NCBI GenBank assembly: GCA_018713365.1
Contig: DVOU01000008.1
Coordinates: 1-64,000 of the forward strand
Source: Pullichristensenella excrementipullorum
Lineage (GTDB): Bacteria; Bacillota; Clostridia; Christensenellales; Aristaeellaceae
Direction of reading: 5' to 3'
DNA length: 64,000 nt
Shown: positions 32,633-40,200 of the stretch, piece after piece
How the letters are laid out: each line of letters begins with the position of its first letter
Numbering within the stretch: position 1 is the first letter of the stretch
Notes under the pieces: generated by a model
The model's input: the letters and a program-made list of their open reading frames with translations, nothing else
Database searches by the model: none
Told to the model about the DNA's origin: nothing
Translations under genes and position numbers: made by a program

Positions 32633-32696
32633 AAGAGGATACCTCCCGGAAAGATATGTCTTAGGTTTCCCCCGCGCGGGGAAGACCATGCGCAAG

Positions 32697-32735
32697 CGGC
32701 CCCCGGGCCGGAACGCTCCGGCGCGCGGGGGCCGC
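32697..32735 (-). terminator. GC-rich hairpin between pnp and the M16 gene
   Basis: GCGGCCCC (32697-32704) pairs with GGGGCCGC (32728-32735), with an inner CCGG/CCGG pairing. A second small palindrome CCCCGCGCGGGG lies at about 32670-32682. No T run follows, so these may be processing or stability structures within a pnp-M16 operon. Confidence 0.55.
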
Positions 32736-32749
32736 CATGAACTTATCGC

Positions 32750-34921
32750 TTACCGCCTCGGGGGACGGCCGCCGCGGTCGCGCCCGCCGCGGTCGCCATC
32801 GCGGCGCGGGGGACGGCGCACGGGCATGGATTCGTCGTCGTACTGGATGTCGTTGCGGATGAGGTTGATGCGGCCCTGCGAGTCGATCTCTGCCACCTTG
32901 CACTCCAGTTCGTCGCCGATCTTGACGACGTCTTCCACCTTGTCCACGCGGCCGTTGGCCAGCTTGGAGATGTGGATCATGCCGTCCTTGCCGGGGGCGT
33001 ATTCCACGAAGGCGCCGAAGGACATGATGCGGGCCACCTTGCCGGTGAACACATCGCCCACCTTCAGTTCGCGCACGATGCCCTCGATGATGGACCTGGC
33101 CTTCTGCGCCGCCGCGTCGTCCGTGGTGGCGATGAAGACGCTGCCGTCGTCCTCGATGTCGATCTTCACGCCGGTTTCCTCGATGATCTTGTTGATCATC
33201 TTGCCGCGCGGGCCGACGACCTCGCCGATCTTCTCGGGGTTGATGAAGAAGTGGATGATCTTCGGCGCGTACCTGGACAGGTGCGGGCGCGGCGCGGGCA
33301 GCGCGTCGAGCATCTTGTCGAGTATGTGCATGCGGCCATCGTGGGCCTGCGCCAGCGCCTGACGGAGGATGGCTTCGTCGATGCCCTTGATCTTGATGTC
33401 CATCTGGATGGCGGTGATGCCCTGCGCGGTGCCGGCCACCTTGAAGTCCATGTCGCCGAGGAAGTCCTCAAGGCCCTGGATGTCGGTAAGCACAGCCACC
33501 TTGCCGGTGTTCTCCACATCCTTGATAAGGCCCATGGCCACGCCGGCCACGGGGCGCTTGATCGGCACGCCCGCGTCCATCAAAGCCAAGGTGGAGCCGC
33601 AGACGCTCGCCTGCGAAGTGGAGCCGTTGGAGGACATGACCTCGCTGACCAGCCGCAGGCAGTAAGGGAACTCCTCCACCGGCGGGATCATCGGCAGAAG
33701 CGCGCGCTCGGCCAGAGCGCCGTGGCCAATCTCGCGGCGGCCCGGGCTGCGGATGGGCTTGGCTTCGCCGGTGGAATAGCCGGGGAAGTTGTAGTGGTGC
33801 ATATAGCGCTTGGAATCCTCGGTGCCAATGCCGTCAATGATCTGCTTTTCAGACACGGGCGCGAGGGTGGCCACGGTCATCACCTGCGTCTGGCCGCGGG
33901 TGAACACGGCGCTGCCGTGCGGACGGGGCAGAACGCCCACTTCGCACCAGATGGGGCGCACTTCGGTGAGTTTGCGGCCGTCGGGGCGCACGCCCTCGTC
34001 GATGATGTGGCGGCGCATGACTTCCTTCTGCAGGCCGTAGAGCGCGTCGCCGACCTCGACTTCGCGGCCCTCGAACTGCTCGGCAAAGTGTTCGGCGACC
34101 TCGGCCTTGACCTGCTCTTCGCGGGCGTTGCGCTCGGAGCGGTCGAAGGTCTCAAACATCCACTTCACTTTGTCCATGGCGTATTCGCGCACGGCGGCCT
34201 TGACGTCCTCGCCGGGCAGAACGAGCGGGAATTCCTTTTTCTCCTTGCCGATCTCAGCAACGATGGTGTTGATGAGCGCAACGATCTTCTTGATCTCCTC
34301 GTGGGCGAAGAGTATGCCGCCGAGCATGACTTCCTCGGAGACTTCCTTCGCGCCGGCCTCGACCATCAGAACGGCCTCGGAGGTGCCGGCCACGGTGAGG
34401 TTGAGCAGCGATTCTTCGCGCTGTTCATCGTTGGGGTTGACGATGTACTCGCCGTCCACATAGCCGATGTTCACCGCGCCGATGGGGCCGGCCCACGGGA
34501 TCTCGCTGACGGCCAGAGAGGCGGAAGCGCCGATCATCGCCGGGATGTCGGGGATGTTGTTGGTGTCCACGGACATGACGGTGGCCACCACGGACACGTC
34601 GTGGCGCATGCCCTTGGGGAAGAGCGGGCGCAGCGGGCGGTCGATGAGGCGGGAGGTGAGGATGGCCTTCTCGGCGGGACGGCCCTCGCGGCGGTTCCAG
34701 CTGCCGGGGATGTGGCCCACGGAGTAGAGCTTTTCTTCAAAATCCACGCTCAGGGGGAAGAAGTCGATGCCCGGGCGCGGGGTCTTGGCCACGGTGCAGG
34801 TGGTCAGCACGCAGGTGTCGCCATAGCGGACGAAGCACGAGCCGGAGGCCTGTTCGGCGTACTTGCCGAACTCGAGCGTGAGCGTGCGGCCGCCCAGCTC
34901 CATGGAGTAGGATTTGAACAT
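32750..34921 (-). CDS. pnp: Polyribonucleotide nucleotidyltransferase (PNPase)
   Basis: A 723-residue phosphorolytic 3'-5' exoribonuclease of the RNA degradosome. Two RNase PH domains (first: GRTLTLEFGKYAEQASGSCFV..., RPLFPKG; second with catalytic region FPGYSTGEAKPIRSPGRREIGHG and SSNGSTSQASVCGSTLALMDAG, in pieces) are followed by a KH domain (IGEVVGPRGKMINKIIEETG) and an S1 domain (VGDVFTGKVARIMSFGAFVE). The C-terminal tail is an Arg/Gly/Pro-rich stretch (RRDGDRGGRDRGGRPPRR), probably disordered and RNA-binding. ATG at 34921 follows AAGGAGGATATCCGC. It is preceded by rpsO, the classical arrangement. Confidence 0.98.
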   Translation of the reverse strand: MFKSYSMELGGRTLTLEFGKYAEQASGSCFVRYGDTCVLTTCTVAKTPRPGIDFFPLSVDFEEKLYSVGHIPGSWNRREGRPAEKAILTSRLIDRPLRPLFPKGMRHDVSVVATVMSVDTNNIPDIPAMIGASASLAVSEIPWAGPIGAVNIGYVDGEYIVNPNDEQREESLLNLTVAGTSEAVLMVEAGAKEVSEEVMLGGILFAHEEIKKIVALINTIVAEIGKEKKEFPLVLPGEDVKAAVREYAMDKVKWMFETFDRSERNAREEQVKAEVAEHFAEQFEGREVEVGDALYGLQKEVMRRHIIDEGVRPDGRKLTEVRPIWCEVGVLPRPHGSAVFTRGQTQVMTVATLAPVSEKQIIDGIGTEDSKRYMHHYNFPGYSTGEAKPIRSPGRREIGHGALAERALLPMIPPVEEFPYCLRLVSEVMSSNGSTSQASVCGSTLALMDAGVPIKRPVAGVAMGLIKDVENTGKVAVLTDIQGLEDFLGDMDFKVAGTAQGITAIQMDIKIKGIDEAILRQALAQAHDGRMHILDKMLDALPAPRPHLSRYAPKIIHFFINPEKIGEVVGPRGKMINKIIEETGVKIDIEDDGSVFIATTDDAAAQKARSIIEGIVRELKVGDVFTGKVARIMSFGAFVEYAPGKDGMIHISKLANGRVDKVEDVVKIGDELECKVAEIDSQGRINLIRNDIQYDDESMPVRRPPRRDGDRGGRDRGGRPPRR

Positions 34922-34953
34922 GCGGATATCCTCCTTGTTTTCGTCGGTGCATC

Positions 34954-35006
34954 CGCACATGGACGCACGCCTGCGAGATAAACTCGCACCCTAGCGTCCA
35001 TGTGCG
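34954..35006 (-). promoter_or_regulatory. pnp leader stem-loop
   Basis: CGCACATGGACGC (34954-34966) pairs perfectly over 13 bp with GCGTCCATGTGCG (34994-35006), with an inner TGCGAG/CTCGCA stem, ending 33 bases before the pnp start codon. In other bacteria a long stem in the pnp leader is cut by RNase III and used by PNPase for autoregulation; that role is inferred here from position. Confidence 0.7.
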
Positions 35007-35034
35007 AATCACAGGGGATGAGTGCCTTTGCAAA

Positions 35035-35068
35035 CCGCGCCGCCGCCCGGAAACAGGCGACGGCGCGG
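35035..35068 (-). terminator. Hairpin in the rpsO-pnp spacer
   Basis: CCGCGCCGCCG (35035-35045) pairs with CGACGGCGCGG (35058-35068) with one mismatch, followed on the minus strand by TTTGC. It could partly terminate transcription after rpsO. Confidence 0.6.
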
Positions 35069-35099
35069 GTGATGCCGTGAAAAACGTTTCCGCCGCCCG

Positions 35100-35360
35100 T
35101 TACTTGCGCAGGCCCAGCTTGGCGATGAGGGCGCGGTAGGCTTCGATGTCCGTACTCTTGAGGTAGTCCAGCAGGCCGCGGCGCTGGCCGACCATCAGAA
35201 GCAGGCCGCGACGGCTGTGGTGGTCCTTCTTATGCACCTTGAGATGCTCGTTGAGGTGGTTGATGCGGGCGGTGAGCAGCGCGATCTGCACCTCGGGGGA
35301 GCCGGTGTCGCCCTCGTGGCGGGCGTAGGTCTCCATGATCTCTTTCTTGTTGATGACCAT
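35100..35360 (-). CDS. rpsO: 30S ribosomal protein S15
   Basis: An 86-residue S15 (MVINKKEIMETYARHEGDTG...), with the conserved SPEVQIALLTARINHLNEHL helix and KDHHSRRGLLLMVGQRRGLLDYL (in pieces) that contacts 16S rRNA. Length agrees with the family (88). ATG at 35360 follows AAACAGGAGGAAACAACA. It is the first gene of the rpsO-pnp unit. Confidence 0.98.
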   Translation of the reverse strand: MVINKKEIMETYARHEGDTGSPEVQIALLTARINHLNEHLKVHKKDHHSRRGLLLMVGQRRGLLDYLKSTDIEAYRALIAKLGLRK

Positions 35361-35486
35361 TGTTGTTTCCTCCTGTTTTGTATTCCCGCGCGCCCCGTAT
35401 GCCGTCGGAGTCGTCGGCAAACCGAGCCTGCGGTTCCCGGGCTTTGAAAAAGCCCCATGTGGCCCGTTCATTCTGCCACAAATATC

Positions 35487-35516
35487 ATTTTAGCATACCC
35501 CGCCCCCGGTTGTAAA
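35487..35516 (-). promoter_or_regulatory. SigA promoter of rpsO-pnp
   Basis: On the minus strand TTTACA (plus 35511-35516) and TAAAAT (plus 35487-35492) with 18 bp spacing. The leader to the rpsO start is about 120 nt, long enough for an S15 autoregulatory structure, though none was identified. Confidence 0.75.
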
Positions 35517-35577
35517 GCGGTTTCCCAATCTTTTACCATAAGAACGCATCCGCTTCAAAACCGTAACGGACAAAGCG

Positions 35578-35606
35578 TTGACAAGCCCCGCCGCCCGCCT
35601 TATAAT
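35578..35606 (+). promoter_or_regulatory. Consensus SigA promoter of the His-rich membrane protein gene
   Basis: TTGACA at 35578-35583 and TATAAT at 35601-35606 with exactly 17 bp between; both hexamers are perfect. The start codon is 33 bp downstream. Confidence 0.92.
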
Positions 35607-35638
35607 CGGTACGGCAAATACGAAAGGAAGTCGCAGGT

Positions 35639-36064
35639 ATGAGCATGAAGCGCACACGCATACACGTCGCCCTGCCCCACAGCGCCCACGCGCACCATCA
35701 CCCATCGCGCGAGCATTTTGCCCACATCCCCGCCCCCAGCTTCAAGCTGACGCCCATCAAGCGCTACCGTCTGGCAAAAAAGCCCGACAAGGGCGAGGAA
35801 CATCTGCTCCTCATCCGCAACATCTGCGTGGCGGTGGCGGCGGTGCTGTTTTTGCTGGCCATGGTGCCGCACCTGTTTGAGCATCACGTAAAGTACATAC
35901 TGCGCGGCGTGGCCTACGTGTTCGGCGCGGGCGCGTACGCAAGCGAGATGCTCATGCTCACCGACAATTTCAAGCACATGCACCCCTTCCGCGAGATGTT
36001 CATGCCCTACGCCTTCGGCGTTTTGTACGTTTTGATGGCCATTTCCTATTTCCTCGAAGCGTAG
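35639..36064 (+). CDS. Membrane protein with histidine-rich N-terminus
   Basis: A 141-residue protein. The first 30 residues contain nine histidines (IHVALPHSAHAHHHPSREHF and HIP), followed by a basic amphipathic stretch (LTPIKRYRLAKKPDKGEE) and three hydrophobic segments: ICVAVAAVLFLLAMVPHLF, YILRGVAYVFGAGAYASEM and MPYAFGVLYVLMAISYFLEA. The His cluster could bind a metal or simply be cationic; no family is recognised. It is expressed from a perfect promoter and is followed by the hairpin array. Confidence 0.8.
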   Translation: MSMKRTRIHVALPHSAHAHHHPSREHFAHIPAPSFKLTPIKRYRLAKKPDKGEEHLLLIRNICVAVAAVLFLLAMVPHLFEHHVKYILRGVAYVFGAGAYASEMLMLTDNFKHMHPFREMFMPYAFGVLYVLMAISYFLEA

Positions 36065-36128
36065 GGGCTGCGGAGCGCGCCCAAATATAGGGGAACGACC
36101 AGAGCGTCGAGAAAGCCCGCAAGCAAGG

Positions 36129-36393
36129 AAATTTTGCCAACGGCAAAATTTGTCGCCGAGGCGTTTTTGCCGATCTTTGATCGTCAAAAACGGTCGCCAA
36201 CGGCGACTTGCAAGCCTTTGGGCTTGCAACCTTGCGACTGGATTTGACGATCCCGAAGGGTTCGGCAAATCCACCCAAGGAAGCAACCCTGCCGCCAAGG
36301 GAGCTTACATAGACGTAAGTGACCGCAGGCGGCAGGGTTGCTGACGCCGGAAGCAAAAATTGCTACTGTTTTTTTAATCAGGGCAATTTTTGC
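36129..36393. repeat. Array of seven consecutive hairpins
   Basis: Perfect or near-perfect inverted repeats follow one another: 36129-36151 (AAATTTTGCC-AAC-GGCAAAATTT), 36164-36190 (11 of 12 pairs), 36193-36207 (GTCGCC-AAC-GGCGAC), 36208-36229 (TTGCAAGCC/GGCTTGCAA), 36240-36272 (GGATTTG/CAAATCC with inner CCGAA/TTCGG), 36283-36341 (14-bp GCAACCCTGCCGCC stem with inner CTTAC/GTAAG) and 36353-36393 (11-bp GCAAAAATTGC stem). The rest of 36065-36480 holds no gene. Loops of three or four bases recur. Confidence 0.85.
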
Positions 36394-36399
36394 GTTTGT

Positions 36400-36418
36400 G
36401 GGTTTTATCGGCGCTCTG
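36400..36418. repeat. Dispersed 19-nt intergenic motif, copy B
   Basis: GGGTTTTATCGGCGCTCTG. Related copies are at 18317-18335 (GGGCTTTGTCAGCGCTCTG), 42956-42974 (GGGCTTTCTCAGCGCTCTG), 46010-46026 (GGGCTTTTTGCGCTCTG) and 63230-63247, all in intergenic sequence and all on the same strand. Confidence 0.7.
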
Positions 36419-36483
36419 GCGCGTTTTTTGCGCCCGCATACGCCCCCTTCCGCAGCGCATAGCATGCCGTGGAGGGGATGCGG

Positions 36484-36753
36484 GTGAAGCGGGAGATCTA
36501 TCTGCGCGTGACCGGGGCCGCCCGGCACATACTGGCCACCGGAGCCACCGTGCGCCAGTGCGCCGAGCGCTTCGGCGTGAGCAAGACCACCATCCACAAG
36601 GACATGCGCTGCCGCCTCAGGGACATAGACCCCGGCCTCTTTGCCGAGGTCAGCGCCGTGTTGGAGAAGAACCGCCGCGAGCGGCACCTGCGCGGCGGCA
36701 TGGCCACGCGGCGCAAGTACGCGCGCGAGCGGGAAAACGCCCTCAGCAGTTGA
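36484..36753 (+). CDS. spoIIID: Stage III sporulation transcriptional regulator SpoIIID
   Basis: An 89-residue DNA-binding protein for mother-cell gene expression. The helix-turn-helix is ATGATVRQCAERFGVSKTTIHKDM (core CAERFGVSKTTIHKD) and the C-terminal DNA-contacting tail is RRERHLRGGMATRRKYARE, matching the conserved RHLRGGEATKLKYK of Bacillus SpoIIID. GTG at 36484 is chosen because GGAGG lies 8 bases upstream and it gives the family start (MKREIYLRV); an ATG at 36478 is too close to the ribosome site. Its presence indicates a spore-forming organism. It overlaps the convergent neighbour by 11 bp. Confidence 0.95.
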   Translation: MKREIYLRVTGAARHILATGATVRQCAERFGVSKTTIHKDMRCRLRDIDPGLFAEVSAVLEKNRRERHLRGGMATRRKYARERENALSS

Positions 36754-37909
36754 GCAGATACGCGCCCACGGCGTTGAAGATCAGCGCCAGCGCAAACACC
36801 GCCACCTCCCACGCGCGCGGCGCGCGGCGGGGGGAGAAGTGGAGCATGGCCACGGCGTAGGGGATCAGTTCCAGCGTGTAGCGCGCCCCGAACTGGAAGC
36901 CGCCGAAGCTCTTGTGGAGAAGCAGGCAGAACAGGTGCAGAAGCATCAGAAGCCACGCAAGCAGCATCTGCGGCCTGAATTGGCGGCGGACGGCGGCCTC
37001 CGCGAGCCACGCCGCCGCCATCCACAGAACGGGGTTGCAGAGGAACATGGAAAAGCCGAATTTGTTCAGCGTCCACGCGCCGTTCTGCACGGAGAACGGC
37101 AGGCCGAAGAGGAACGTTTTCACATTGCCGGCCACGTAGGCAAGCGAGAACTGCCCCGTCTCCACGCGGGTGAATTCGGGCAGGTAGTTGTGGCCAAACT
37201 CGAACATATTCCCAAAGCGCGCGTAGTTGTAGGCGGCGTAGCAGGCGGCCACGCACAGCCCCACCGCCAGCCCCGGCCACAGCCGCGGGCGCTTTTTCTG
37301 TTTCAGATACATCATCAGAAGCACCGGGCCGAACAGCACCGTAAACGGCCGGCAGCCCACCGCCAGCGCGTAGAAAAGGCAGGAAAGCGTGGGCCGTTTG
37401 CGCGCCATGGCGGCGAAGGCGCTCACCAATAAGAGGAAATTCAGCGTCTGCGCCTGATACCACACGCCGCCATCCAGCGAAACGGACACCATGTCCGAGG
37501 CGAACACGAGAAACAGCGCCCAGAGGCTCGCCGCCCACGGGCGCAACCTGCGCGTGCGGCGGAAGTAATCGTACAGCACGAAGAAGGCGGCGAATACGTA
37601 GAGCTTCACCAGCAGGCCGTCCGGCGTCTCGCGGCCAAAGAGGAAGGTCAGGGGCAGCTGCACGAGCGTCGGCACCGGGGGAAAGCTCACGTACCAGTCG
37701 CCCTCGTAGACAGCCAGTTCCAGATGCGGATAGTCCTGCCCCAGCGAGACGCGCCCCTCGCGCCACGCCAGCGCCTGCAGGGTATAGGAATCGTAATTGG
37801 AATGGGCAAACGGCTGCGTGCCCAGCGCCAGATGCACGGCGGCATAGATGAAAACGATCGCGCAGAACGCCAGAAACGGCGGCAGCGCCCGCCGGGCCAA
37901 CTTCCTCAT
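36743..37909 (-). CDS. Polytopic membrane protein, possible GT-C-type glycosyltransferase
   Basis: A 388-residue protein with about ten hydrophobic helices and, after the first one, an external loop with acidic residues (SNYDSYTLQALAWREGRVSLGQDYPHLELAVYEGDWYVSFPPVP in pieces). A short polar loop with Asp/Glu after the first helix and alternating helices are typical of GT-C glycosyltransferases that use lipid-linked sugars, but the standard DD/DE motif is not clear. ATG at 37909 follows AAGGGAGGCGAGCGC. It is a single gene with its own promoter, unrelated in function to its neighbours as far as can be seen. Confidence 0.72.
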   Translation of the reverse strand: MRKLARRALPPFLAFCAIVFIYAAVHLALGTQPFAHSNYDSYTLQALAWREGRVSLGQDYPHLELAVYEGDWYVSFPPVPTLVQLPLTFLFGRETPDGLLVKLYVFAAFFVLYDYFRRTRRLRPWAASLWALFLVFASDMVSVSLDGGVWYQAQTLNFLLLVSAFAAMARKRPTLSCLFYALAVGCRPFTVLFGPVLLMMYLKQKKRPRLWPGLAVGLCVAACYAAYNYARFGNMFEFGHNYLPEFTRVETGQFSLAYVAGNVKTFLFGLPFSVQNGAWTLNKFGFSMFLCNPVLWMAAAWLAEAAVRRQFRPQMLLAWLLMLLHLFCLLLHKSFGGFQFGARYTLELIPYAVAMLHFSPRRAPRAWEVAVFALALIFNAVGAYLLNC

Positions 37910-37938
37910 GCGCTCGCCTCCCTTGTGTGTTTGCCGAT

Positions 37939-37967
37939 ATTATACCCCAAAATGGGCTTGCGCACAA
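37939..37967 (-). promoter_or_regulatory. SigA promoter of the GT-C-like gene
   Basis: On the minus strand TTGTGC (plus 37962-37967) and TATAAT (plus 37939-37944) with 17 bp spacing. Confidence 0.8.
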
Positions 37968-37976
37968 GAAAAGAAT

Positions 37977-37999
37977 GGCGGGGGAACGCGTCCCCCGCC
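37977..37999 (-). terminator. Terminator of the LysM protein gene
   Basis: GGCGGGGGA (37977-37985) pairs with TCCCCCGCC (37991-37999) and is followed on the minus strand by ATTCTTTTCTT. Confidence 0.85.
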
Positions 38000-38006
38000 G
38001 CTTCCA

Positions 38007-39659
38007 TCAGCAGATGCCCAGCGAAAGCACCTGTCCTATGTAGATGCGGTCGGTATTGCGGATGTTGTTGAGGCTGGCCAGCCGCGCCACGGTGGTGCCG
38101 AAGCGCTGGGCGATCTCCGAAAGCGTGTCGCCGCGCTGGACGATGTAGTTGTCCACGCACCCGCCCACGGGGATGATCAGCACCTGACCGGGATAGATGC
38201 GATCGCGGTCGGCGATGTTGTTGGCCAGCACCAGCGCGCTGACGGTGGTGCCATAGCGGGCGGCGATCTCCGAGAGCGTGTCGCCGCGCCGCACGGTGTA
38301 GGTGGTCGTGCCGCTGGGCGGGGTCACACTGCCGCTTTCGCGGATGATAAGCACCTGTCCGGGGTAGATGAGGTTCGGGTTCGAGATGTTGTTGAGCCGC
38401 ACCAGTTCCGCGACCGTGGTTCCAAAGCGCGCGGCAATTTCCGTCAGGTTGTCGTTGCGCTGGACGGTGTAGGTGGTCGTGCCGCTGGGCGGGGTGGAGC
38501 CGCCGCTTTCGCGGATGATAAGCACCTGTCCGGGGTAGATGAGGTTCGGGTTCGAGATGTTGTTGAGCCGCACAAGCTCCGCGACCGTGGTGCCAAAGCG
38601 CGCGGCAATTTCCGTCAGGTTGTCGTTGCGCTGGACGGTGTAGGTCACCGCGCCGCTGGGCGGGGTCACAGAGCCGTTCTCGCGGAGGATAAGCACCTGG
38701 CCGGGGTAGATGAGGTCGCGGTCGGCGATGTTGTTGAGGCGAACAAGCTCGTTGACGGTGGTTCCAAATCTTGCGGCGATCTCCGAGAGCGTGTCGCCGC
38801 GCTGCACGGTGTAGGTATTCCCGTCGCCCGTGCCGGCGCGGATGATGAGGCGGTCGCCCTCGTAGATGCGGTCCGGGTCGGCGATGTTGTTGAGCCGCAC
38901 CAGTTCGTTGACCGTGGTGCCAAAGCGCGCGGCGATCTCCGAGAGCGTATCCCCGCGCCGCACGGTGTAGGTCTGGGCGGCGCTCGCCAGCGCGGCGGAC
39001 GAGGCCAGCGTGGGCACGGCGGCGTCGTTCGCGGGTACGGCGGCCGCGCCCGCGAGCATGCCGTCGGTGAAGCCGTCGAGACCGGCGGGGCCGGAAACGC
39101 CCTCCACGCGGGCATTGGCGGCGTACTGCCTGCCGCTCCAGTCCGCCCAGTTGCCGCCCACGGCGGCGTCGCAGCCCGTCAGCCAGAGGGGGAAGCGGCT
39201 GGCGATGGCCGCGCTCCACAGGCTCTGCGCCGTCTGCGCGTCGGCGCGGATGGCCGCGCTGCCCAGCTCCGCCTCCACCGTCTCCAAAAAGGCCAAAGCG
39301 ATGGCGTTGGCGCTGGCGGCGGTCAGGCCGGCGAGGCAGTCGAACACCAGCGCCGGGCGCAGTTGCAGTTCCCTGCCCGCCACGGTCTGGGCGAAAAAGC
39401 GCGCCTGCGCACGGGCCTGTTCCGGCGTGCGGGCGGTCAGCACGTGGTAAGCGCCCGCCAGCAGGCCGTTTTCGCGGGCGGATATGTAATTGGCCTCGAA
39501 GTTGGGGTCGGCGTAGTCCTCGGCGACGCTGGCGCGGATGTACACCGCAGAGCGGCCGCTTGCGCGCACGGCGGCAAAGTCGATCTCCCCGGAAAGGGCG
39601 CTGACGTCCAGCCCCAAATAGCGGACGCCGCCCAGCGGTTCAAGGGTCTTGTTGGTCAT
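38007..39659 (-). CDS. GH25-like domain protein with six LysM repeats
   Basis: A 550-residue protein. The first 210 residues resemble a glycoside hydrolase 25 (lysozyme) fold: YLGLDVSALSGEIDFAAVRASG, AVYIRASVAEDYADPNFEANYISARENGLLAGAYHVL (pieces), ARAQARFFAQTV. Six LysM domains follow a linker, each of the form YTVxRGDTLSEIAARFGTT-x2-ELVRLNNI-x4-IYPGQVLII; the third and fourth are almost identical. In GH25 the catalytic DxE appears as LDVE; here the place reads LVFDCL, so the glutamate is missing. No N-terminal signal peptide is visible, unlike most cell-wall proteins. ATG at 39659 follows GAAGGAGCGTGATCTTT. Spore-associated LysM proteins of clostridia often lack signal peptides, which suggests a spore or cortex role. 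Confidence 0.88.
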   Translation of the reverse strand: MTNKTLEPLGGVRYLGLDVSALSGEIDFAAVRASGRSAVYIRASVAEDYADPNFEANYISARENGLLAGAYHVLTARTPEQARAQARFFAQTVAGRELQLRPALVFDCLAGLTAASANAIALAFLETVEAELGSAAIRADAQTAQSLWSAAIASRFPLWLTGCDAAVGGNWADWSGRQYAANARVEGVSGPAGLDGFTDGMLAGAAAVPANDAAVPTLASSAALASAAQTYTVRRGDTLSEIAARFGTTVNELVRLNNIADPDRIYEGDRLIIRAGTGDGNTYTVQRGDTLSEIAARFGTTVNELVRLNNIADRDLIYPGQVLILRENGSVTPPSGAVTYTVQRNDNLTEIAARFGTTVAELVRLNNISNPNLIYPGQVLIIRESGGSTPPSGTTTYTVQRNDNLTEIAARFGTTVAELVRLNNISNPNLIYPGQVLIIRESGSVTPPSGTTTYTVRRGDTLSEIAARYGTTVSALVLANNIADRDRIYPGQVLIIPVGGCVDNYIVQRGDTLSEIAQRFGTTVARLASLNNIRNTDRIYIGQVLSLGIC

Positions 39660-39736
39660 AAAGATCACGCTCCTTCGCTGCATGGTATGGCGGGGCCGCC
39701 CCGCGCGTGCATCGCCCCCGGGAACCGCGCGCGGAA

Positions 39737-39765
39737 AAAATACGTCCAAGATAACAAATGGTAAA
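39737..39765 (-). promoter_or_regulatory. Possible promoter of the LysM protein gene
   Basis: On the minus strand TTTACC (plus 39760-39765) and TATTTT (plus 39737-39742) with 17 bp spacing. Both are off consensus, so a sporulation sigma factor could be used instead. Confidence 0.45.
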
Positions 39766-39783
39766 ATTTGGGGAGGGATGCGC

Positions 39784-40200
39784 ATGCGCGGCAAGGAAGT
39801 CTGCCGTACCTTAAAGGAGATCCGCGCCGAGATCGCCCGGCAAAACGACATACCGTGGGAGACGGAGGAATGCGGCTTCAAGGGCGAATGCCGCGGCACC
39901 TGCCCGCGCTGCGAGGCCGAGGTGCGCCGGTTGGAGGAAGCGCTTGCAAAGCGCCGCCGCCTGTGCAAAGCGGTGGCGTTGGCGGGCATCGCCGCCGGCA
40001 TGGTGACGGCGCTGAGCGGCTGCAGCGCCGTGGAGGCGCTCATCGACGATGCGCGCCCCGTCGCCACGCCCGCGCCGGGGCTGGAAGCCCTGATGGGACA
40101 GATCGCCCCGGCGGACGATCCCATTGACGCCGCCCTGCCCGTGCCGGACGCGGGCGAAGTGCTGCTGGGCGAGGTCGCGCCCGAGGGCGGCGAAGCGTGA
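39784..40200 (+). CDS. Cys-rich membrane-anchored protein paired with a radical SAM enzyme
   Basis: A 138-residue protein. The N-terminal part (MRGKEVCRTLKEIRAEIARQND) is helical; it is followed by a cysteine motif CGFKGECRGTCPRCE with spacing C-x5-C-x3-C-x2-C, a charged helix, and one hydrophobic segment ending in ALSGCSAVEAL, which reads like a lipobox cysteine. The rest is an acidic, Pro-rich tail. The next gene, a radical SAM activase, starts within its stop codon (GTGA), so the two are strictly coupled. The four cysteines could hold an iron-sulfur cluster or zinc. I do not recognise a named family. ATG at 39784 is preferred over 39778 because GGGGAGGG lies 7 bases upstream. Confidence 0.75.
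   Translation: MRGKEVCRTLKEIRAEIARQNDIPWETEECGFKGECRGTCPRCEAEVRRLEEALAKRRRLCKAVALAGIAAGMVTALSGCSAVEALIDDARPVATPAPGLEALMGQIAPADDPIDAALPVPDAGEVLLGEVAPEGGEA

Noticed and set aside
32972..34981. 669-codon open frame antisense to pnp
   Set aside because: High G+C makes long shadow frames common; composition (His/Asp/Gly/Val rich) is that of reversed coding sequence, and pnp on the other strand is beyond doubt.
38030..38970. Regularly spaced similar blocks that could suggest a CRISPR array
   Set aside because: They are the coding repeats of six LysM domains, about 140-165 bp apart and in frame, not short repeats with unique spacers.
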